Below are positions 59,967 through 64,000 of a DNA stretch of 64,000 nt, one piece after another. Position 1 is the stretch's first letter. The number at the start of each line of letters is the position of its first letter. A program made the position numbers and the translations under genes. Origin of the DNA: Desulfitobacterium hafniense DCB-2 (GTDB lineage: Bacteria; Bacillota; Desulfitobacteriia; Desulfitobacteriales; Desulfitobacteriaceae); contig NC_011830.1 in assembly GCF_000021925.1 (NCBI RefSeq), forward strand, positions 1,202,501 to 1,266,500, read 5' to 3'. A model generated the notes under the pieces. It was not told the DNA's origin and ran no database searches. It worked only from the letters and a program-made list of their open reading frames with translations.

Positions 59967-60665
59967 ATGACGCAATTCAATGCTGGTCAAAAAATTGGCG
60001 ATATTGTCACCAAGTTTCCCAAGGCGGCAGATATCTTTAAGGAATATCGTATTGACTTCTGCTGCGGAGGAGAGCGGATTCTCAGGGAGGTTCTGCAGAG
60101 GGAAGGTCATAATGAAACAGAGATTTTAGGGCGAATTAATGACCTCTATGCAGAGCTCAAAAACATCAGGGACACGGAACAGGATTGGAGTCAAGAAGAG
60201 TCCGGTCCCTTAAGTGACTACGTGGTTAACACCCATCATGCCTATCTTAATGCAGAGCTTCCCAGAATAAGTAAATTGATCACCATGATTTTAAGGGTTC
60301 ATGGGGAGAGCCATCCGGAACTTAAAGGGGTGCATCGTTTGTTTCATCATTTAAAGCTGGAGCTGGAACAGCACCTTATTAAAGAAGAAGCAATCGAGTT
60401 CCCCTTGATGAAGGAGCAGGAGACAAAACCTTCGGCAAATATTCAAAAAGAAATCCGCCGTATCATCCAGGAACTCAAGGCGGAGCATGATGGGGCTGGA
60501 GACATTCTCAAAGAGTTAAGAACGATTACCAATGATTTTGCGGTGCCGGCGGATGCCTGCAATTCCTACAGAATCACCTATCAAAAGTTGGCGGAGTTGG
60601 AAAGCGATATTTTCCAGCATGTTCATCTCGAAAATAATATTCTGTTTCCCAGATATCTAGGTTAA
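59967..60665 (+). CDS. RIC/ScdA-type iron-sulfur cluster repair di-iron protein
   Basis: About 232 residues. The N-terminal ScdA domain has DFCCGGERILREV (~29-41). The C-terminal hemerythrin-like domain has the His/Glu ligands in NTHHAYLNAELPR (~85-97), HRLFHHLKLELEQHLIKEEA (~122-141), and HDGAG / HVHLENNILFPR (~171-175, 219-230). It repairs clusters damaged by NO or peroxide. ATG 59967 behind GGAGG; the FNR box upstream fits nitrosative-stress control. Paired inverted arms follow at 60673-60734. Confidence 0.92.
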   Translation: MTQFNAGQKIGDIVTKFPKAADIFKEYRIDFCCGGERILREVLQREGHNETEILGRINDLYAELKNIRDTEQDWSQEESGPLSDYVVNTHHAYLNAELPRISKLITMILRVHGESHPELKGVHRLFHHLKLELEQHLIKEEAIEFPLMKEQETKPSANIQKEIRRIIQELKAEHDGAGDILKELRTITNDFAVPADACNSYRITYQKLAELESDIFQHVHLENNILFPRYLG

Positions 60666-60672
60666 TCTTACG

Positions 60673-60734
60673 AGCAAAATGCTTCCTTAAAGGGTAAAGT
60701 GATGAAAGCTGCGCCCCGGGGGAAGCATTTTGCT
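60673..60734 (+). repeat. 14-bp inverted repeat after the RIC gene
   Basis: AGCAAAATGCTTCC (60673-60686) and GGAAGCATTTTGCT (60721-60734) are exact complements across a 34-base loop. It may be a weak terminator, since only a short T/A run follows. Confidence 0.6.
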
Positions 60735-60744
60735 TATAAAATTG

Positions 60745-60773
60745 TTGACAGGGGATTCGGCAAATTGTATACT
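60745..60773 (+). promoter_or_regulatory. Near-consensus promoter of the 26-codon mini-gene
   Basis: TTGACA (60745-60750), 17 bases, TATACT (60768-60773). A small inverted repeat TGTAT-ACTGG-ATACA covers the -10 and could be an operator. Confidence 0.75.
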
Positions 60774-60836
60774 GGATACAGTTTTCGATGCATGGAAAAC
60801 TTTACTATTGGCGAGGTCAGAAAGGAGGCCGTGATT

Positions 60837-60917
60837 ATGACTATGTTGCTCATCCAAGCTGATGTTTATGGTGTAAATCCTGTAACTTCATCCGCGGCCT
60901 GGGATTATCCTATTTGA
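60837..60917 (+). CDS. 26-residue small protein candidate
   Basis: MTMLLIQADVYGVNPVTSSA then AWDYPI, 26 residues, ending TGA 60915-60917. AAAGGAGG lies eight bases before the ATG, stronger than most in the window. A consensus promoter (60745-60773) and a hairpin terminator (GGTCACGG / CCGTGAC with T-run, ~60951-60990) frame a ~200-base transcript. The frame is open upstream to 60699, but no site supports those starts. Composition resembles no family I know. It could encode a regulatory peptide or a small protein linked to stress. Confidence 0.6.
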   Translation: MTMLLIQADVYGVNPVTSSAAWDYPI

Positions 60918-60950
60918 CCATTGCTTCTTACAAATAAGGGAAATGGACTA

Positions 60951-60990
60951 TAGGGTCACGGGCTATTATGTCCGTGACTTTGCTTTTTTG
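60951..60990 (+). terminator. Terminator of the mini-gene
   Basis: GGTCACGG pairs with CCGTGACT around GCTATTATGT, followed by TTTGCTTTTTT. Confidence 0.85.
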
Positions 60991-61024
60991 TTTTATTAAT
61001 GTATTTAATTAATGTAATTCAGCA

Positions 61025-61066
61025 AGCCACGGTATCCTCGAGCAGGAGGAGTCCGTGGCTTTATTT
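61025..61066 (+). terminator. Hairpin just before the MFS gene
   Basis: AGCCACGG and CCGTGGCT pair across a loop holding GGAGGAG, followed by TTATTTATTT. It could be an attenuator or second terminator ahead of the MFS gene. Confidence 0.55.
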
Positions 61067-61091
61067 ATTTGACGGAAGAGAGAGAACGAAG

Positions 61092-62345
61092 ATGTCAGTA
61101 TTACGAACGATGCTTAATCCTTACCGAGGTATGCCCAAAGAAATCTATGTCATTTTTATTGCCCGGATTATCAATGCTATCGGGGCTTTTGTAGCCCCCC
61201 TCATGACCATCATTATGACGCAAAGCATCGGCTTAGCTGAGGGAAAGGCGGGGTTTTATCTCAGTCTCTCCGGGGGAATCAGCCTTATGGCCGCTCTTTG
61301 CGGAGGAAAGCTTGTGGATCGCTTTGGAAGAAAAAGAGTTATTCTCCTATTTTCAGGTTCAGCTGTGTTGGTCTTTTTTCGGATCGGGTTTATGGAGCCT
61401 TCTTTGACGATGATTCATCTGATCATCTTGGCAGGTGCCTTAAATTCGACCACAAAACCTGCTTACGATTCATTGATTGCCGACCTGACGACTCCGGCCA
61501 ATCGGAGCGGAGCTTATGCCTTGTCTTATATGGGCTGGAACATTGGCTTCGCCATTGGACCTGTTTTGGGGGGATTTCTTTATCGGCACCATCTGCCCTG
61601 GGTCTTTATAGGGGAAGGTCTGGCGATTTTTATGTCTCTGGTCCTGATCGCCGCCTTTATTAAGGAGACCTTGGAGAAGGCCCATGAAGAGATTCAGGAT
61701 GAAGAACGCTATCTGGAGCGCAGGGTGGAAGGCTCCATCTTTAAGGTGATTAGGCTGCGGCCTTTGCTCATTTGCTTTGCCCTGATCGTATTTGGTTATA
61801 ATTTCACCTATTCCCAATGGTCTTTTATGCTGCCCATGCAGGTCATGAAGAATTATCCAGTCATAGGATCCCAATATTTTGGATTTTTGGCGGCCTTTAA
61901 TGGTCTGATTGTGATCATCTTTACCCCGATTATCACGCGATTGGCCGGGCATCTGCCCTACCTTCACCGGGGGATCATGGGCGGAATTCTTTATGCCGTG
62001 GGCTTCGGCATGATTGGGGTGCTGAACTCTCTGGAATGGTTATTCCTGTGGGCGTTTATCTTTACCCTTGGCGAGATCATGATGGCGATTACGGTAGTTC
62101 CTTTTACTGTGGATAACACTCCCGCCTCCCACAGAGGGAGGATGATTTCGACCATGGCCATTATTGAGGATTCAGGGTATACCTTAGGCCCTCTGGGAAT
62201 GGGAATCGCCTTGAGCTATATCAGTATGGAAACGGGATGGCTGGCCTTGGGTGCTTCGACTCTGATCTTCACCTTATTAATGAAAGGATTGGAACATCGG
62301 GAAAAAACCATAGCCGGGAAGACAGCGAAGGTTATGGCAAAGTAA
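61092..62345 (+). CDS. MFS transporter, about 417 residues
   Basis: About 12 segments. GKLVDRFGRKRVIL (~73-86) is the loop 2-3 motif and PANRSGAYALSYMGWNIGFA (~133-152) the motif C-like helix. It resembles small-molecule or drug exporters of the DHA1 type; substrate unknown. ATG 61092 has only a weak GGAAGAGAG site. It starts shortly after two hairpins, so transcription may be attenuated. The terminator at 62389-62449 follows. Confidence 0.85.
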   Translation: MSVLRTMLNPYRGMPKEIYVIFIARIINAIGAFVAPLMTIIMTQSIGLAEGKAGFYLSLSGGISLMAALCGGKLVDRFGRKRVILLFSGSAVLVFFRIGFMEPSLTMIHLIILAGALNSTTKPAYDSLIADLTTPANRSGAYALSYMGWNIGFAIGPVLGGFLYRHHLPWVFIGEGLAIFMSLVLIAAFIKETLEKAHEEIQDEERYLERRVEGSIFKVIRLRPLLICFALIVFGYNFTYSQWSFMLPMQVMKNYPVIGSQYFGFLAAFNGLIVIIFTPIITRLAGHLPYLHRGIMGGILYAVGFGMIGVLNSLEWLFLWAFIFTLGEIMMAITVVPFTVDNTPASHRGRMISTMAIIEDSGYTLGPLGMGIALSYISMETGWLALGASTLIFTLLMKGLEHREKTIAGKTAKVMAK

Positions 62346-62388
62346 AAAGCGCTGACGCACTGAACAAGGAATAGGGGTTCACAGATCA

Positions 62389-62449
62389 AAAATTCGGCCG
62401 TTTTGGATTGACTCATCTAGCTGAGTCGATCTCAAAACGGCCGAATTTT
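62389..62449. terminator. Strong bidirectional terminator after the MFS gene
   Basis: AAAATTCGGCCGTTTT and AAAACGGCCGAATTTT are 16-base complements, with inner GACTC/GAGTC arms. Confidence 0.92.
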
Positions 62450-62482
62450 CATTTAGTCCAAGCTTGAGAGAGAAAAAGTAAA

Positions 62483-62836
62483 TTAGTGCAACTTACGGAT
62501 TTCTTCTTCGGTTAGACCTGTAGCTTTAACAATATCAGATAAAGGCAGTTTCATTTCTAATAATTTCAATGCTATTTCATTGTTTGCCTGAGCCTTACCC
62601 TCCGCGATACCTTTAGTTATACCCTCGGCGATACCTTCTTCCTTAGCGCCCTCAATGGCGGAGACATGATCCAGCAAGGCCTTCTCACGCATTTCATACA
62701 GATAGCGTTCTTTGTCTTGTTTTAAAAAGATTTCTTCAGCAGTTAGTGCTTTGCGAATAGCTGGTTCACTCATGGCGATTTCCTCCATTTCCTGTGGATT
62801 GGTAATAGTATACCAGATATTCTCAAAAAAGCTAGA
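62483..62836 (-). pseudogene. C-terminal remnant of an Rpn/YhgA-type protein
   Basis: The minus-strand frame is open from 62836 and reads ENIWYTITNPQEMEEIAMSE, AIRKALTAEEIFLKQDKERY, GITKGIAEGKAQANNEIAL and a C-terminal LTEEEIRKLH. These are the helical tail and EGKAEG repeats of Rpn/PD-(D/E)XK-nuclease proteins. The nuclease domain is missing, so it is a broken copy. A start at ATG 62773 has GGAGG and could still make a 96-residue piece. Confidence 0.7.
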
Positions 62837-62898
62837 TTAGGCCCCAGGGGAGGGATGACCGAGAGGATGCCAAAACCATCTTGGGGCCTGGCCGGCCG

Positions 62899-63190
62899 TT
62901 ATAGAGTTTTGGCAAGAAAATGATGAAGCACAGATACGTTTTCTTGAATTTGTTCATGGCTTAAATGACCATATCCAACAAGAAGTTTATCTGTATGGCT
63001 ATCTTTTATAGAGCAGTAACGCATTACAGGAGATATCCTTATGCCTGCATTTCTGCATTCATGCATAAACGTATCTTCAAACTTCCTCCCCGGAAACTGG
63101 AGTGCTGCATGAAGGCCGGAGGCATCTCCCCAGGGTTGTACAGAACTGCCAAATACAGCCGCAATGGAACTTAACAGCACGTTTCTTTTT
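62899..63190 (-). pseudogene. C-terminal remnant of a MocR/GntR aminotransferase-type regulator
   Basis: The minus-strand stretch reads FGSSVQPWGDASGLHAALQF, DTFMHECRNAGIRISPVMRY and LLVGYGHLSHEQIQENVSVL, the tail of fused GntR-aminotransferase (MocR) proteins. No upstream PLP or DNA-binding part is present. Beyond ~63190 the frame continues into unrelated sequence, marking a junction. Confidence 0.65.
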
Positions 63191-63195
63191 TTACC

Positions 63196-63333
63196 GTATA
63201 TTCGCCTGGTATTGAAGCGGAGTACATCGAAAAAAACCTTAGAAAGCTGGAAAAAGCCATTAGGGATATTGCGCCCTCTTCTAAAACAGAGTTGTTGCAG
63301 GTTTTTGATAAAATTCGCGATAACGAAATTTAA
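63196..63333 (+). pseudogene. 3' remnant of an unidentified gene
   Basis: Plus-strand frame reads TVYSPGIEAEYIEKNLRKLE, KAIRDIAPSSKTELLQVFDK and ends IRDNEI at TAA 63331-63333. It is a helical C-terminal tail whose family I cannot identify. It abuts the MocR remnant on the opposite strand, so this is a junction of debris. Confidence 0.5.
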
Positions 63334-63339
63334 ACCCAC

Positions 63340-63740
63340 ATAGGCCGGCGCTTTTTTTCAAAATATAGTCAGGGTTAATGGAACATTTTGCCATGGAATT
63401 CATATAGTGTATTAAGGATGTTCTGAATTTGACCATTAGGAAAAACATAGCGCAAAAGCAGCAAAGAAAGGGTCAAAGAGAGATAGAGTGTACAAAATAG
63501 GGCGAAAAATCCAGAATCTGAGACGTTTCAGATTTTGAAGAAAGTGAAAAGGCCCAAGGAGCAAAAGCACTATAAAAATGGGGTAAACATTCTAAAATCA
63601 TCAACGTTGAAGATTTTGGAGAAAAGGGAAAAGAGGTGTCGCCGGTTATGGATAAAGCTGTTGGCGACACCCCTGAGTAAGGATAGTATAGGCGGATTCA
63701 GTATAGCGATACTTATACTTATGCTTACGCTATGAGTGGG
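63340..63740. other. Non-coding stretch with one hairpin
   Basis: GGTGTCGCC (63635-63643) and GGCGACACC (63663-63671) form a 9-bp hairpin; ACGTTTCAGATTTTGAAG and TCAACGTTGAAGATTTTGGAG near it look like weakly repeated segments. No gene is supported. Confidence 0.4.
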
Positions 63741-64000
63741 TTAGTCCGCTTTTTTTACTTCAATACCGGCAAGTTTTTCATAATACTGAACTAAGGCGCT
63801 ATGATCCTGGTGATCCAGATCATAGCTTTTTAAAGTCTGCATCATTTCCATGACGGTTGCCGTTATGGGCAGAGGAGAGCCGATATCATGGCCGGTCTCC
63901 ATGACATTGTTAAGGTCTTTGATATGAAGATTGATGCGGAACCCTGGATCAAAGCGGCGCTCAAGCATCATCGGCCCTTTGGCATCCAGTACGGTGCTGC
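63741..64000 (-). CDS. C-terminal part of a 2-hydroxy-3-oxopropionate reductase-like (GarR-type) dehydrogenase, cut by window end
   Basis: The minus-strand frame reads from the right edge STVLDAKGPMMLERRFDPGF, then LHIKDLNNVMETGHDIGSPL, and ends EVKKAD at 63741. This is the C-terminal helical domain of the beta-hydroxyacid dehydrogenases (K-D-L-x-x-x-x-x active-site region, KDLNN). The N-terminal NAD-binding half lies beyond 64000. Likely reduces tartronate semialdehyde or a related acid. Confidence 0.85.
   Translation of the reverse strand, partial: STVLDAKGPMMLERRFDPGFRINLHIKDLNNVMETGHDIGSPLPITATVMEMMQTLKSYDLDHQDHSALVQYYEKLAGIEVKKAD

Noticed and set aside
60699..60917. A 72-residue protein in place of the 26-residue one
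   Set aside because: No ribosome binding site supports the upstream starts, and the promoter at 60745-60773 lies inside that longer frame.
62899..63339. A single 146-residue gene on the minus strand
   Set aside because: Only the C-terminal ~95 residues look like protein (MocR tail). The rest is antisense to the tail of another gene.
1..64000. CRISPR array, rRNA operon or prophage
   Set aside because: No regularly spaced repeats, rRNA sequence or phage structural genes were seen; the only phage-like item is a lone recombinase domain.

Overview
The window looks like chromosomal DNA of an anaerobic, endospore-former-type Bacillota. The best fit is a Desulfitobacterium-like member of the Desulfitobacteriaceae. 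This rests on strong GGAGG-type ribosome binding sites, frequent TTG/GTG starts, a Ni-Fe CO dehydrogenase, UroD-family methyltransferase genes (one intact, one wrecked), a 7-gene Mrp antiporter, an ATP-dependent PEP carboxykinase and a YbhJ-type aconitase. The genus is inferred from gene content and protein style; no database was searched.

Layout. 0.2-4.2 kb: a membrane chemoreceptor, eroded remains of a UroD-family gene and a second chemoreceptor, then an ECF sigma factor with a zinc-finger anti-sigma factor. 4.3-11.4 kb: an MFS exporter and LysR regulator, then a leftward TetR / rifampicin-phosphotransferase-like / EmrB-type efflux operon behind two copies of a TATACTATMGTATA operator. 11.5-16.7 kb: a PadR operon, a soluble chemoreceptor, two exported proteins and a flavodoxin-fold reductase. 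16.9-18.8 kb: a glycine riboswitch ahead of an ACT-domain / UPF0210 pair. 19.3-20.6 kb: a small Fic toxin-antitoxin cassette between two decayed tRNA-Ala(CGC) copies. 20.9-30.4 kb: a methyltransferase, aconitase, pckA, a competence-type metallo-beta-lactamase lipoprotein, an M23 peptidase and a UroD-family methyltransferase.

30.5-32.6 kb: a MarR gene split by an IS4-type element with a 9-bp target duplication. 33-36 kb: a zinc-ribbon protein, an XRE regulator with a 15-bp palindrome, and a DUF1538 membrane protein overlapping a tandem P-II protein. 36-41.4 kb: a sulfur island (Rrf2/CymR-like regulator, O-acetylhomoserine sulfhydrylase, YeiH-type transporter, CysL-like LysR, cysteine synthase). 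41.7-49.3 kb: DedA, an exported paralogue of the anti-sigma sensor domain, DAHP synthase, DinB with a small partner, an FAD oxidoreductase and PutP. 49.6-56.1 kb: the mrp/mnh operon opposite a KdpD/Usp-type protein. 56.2-60.9 kb: a lone integrase domain, a non-canonical CooS, an Fnr-type regulator, a RIC/ScdA repair protein behind a perfect FNR box, and a 26-codon mini-gene with its own promoter and terminator. 61-64 kb: an MFS transporter, gene debris (Rpn-type, MocR-type, unknown) and the 3' end of a garR-like dehydrogenase running off the window.

How the parts fit. Central carbon: CODH, aconitase, PEP carboxykinase, DAHP synthase. Sulfur assimilation: the 36-41 kb island. Ion homeostasis: Mrp, PutP and the Usp protein. 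Nitrosative or oxidative stress: Fnr and RIC. The most unusual points are the CooS lacking one canonical C-cluster cysteine, the two distant proteins sharing an unnamed extracytoplasmic domain, the parallel internal duplications in the DUF1538 / P-II pair, the glycine riboswitch on genes of unknown function, and the mini-gene after RIC.
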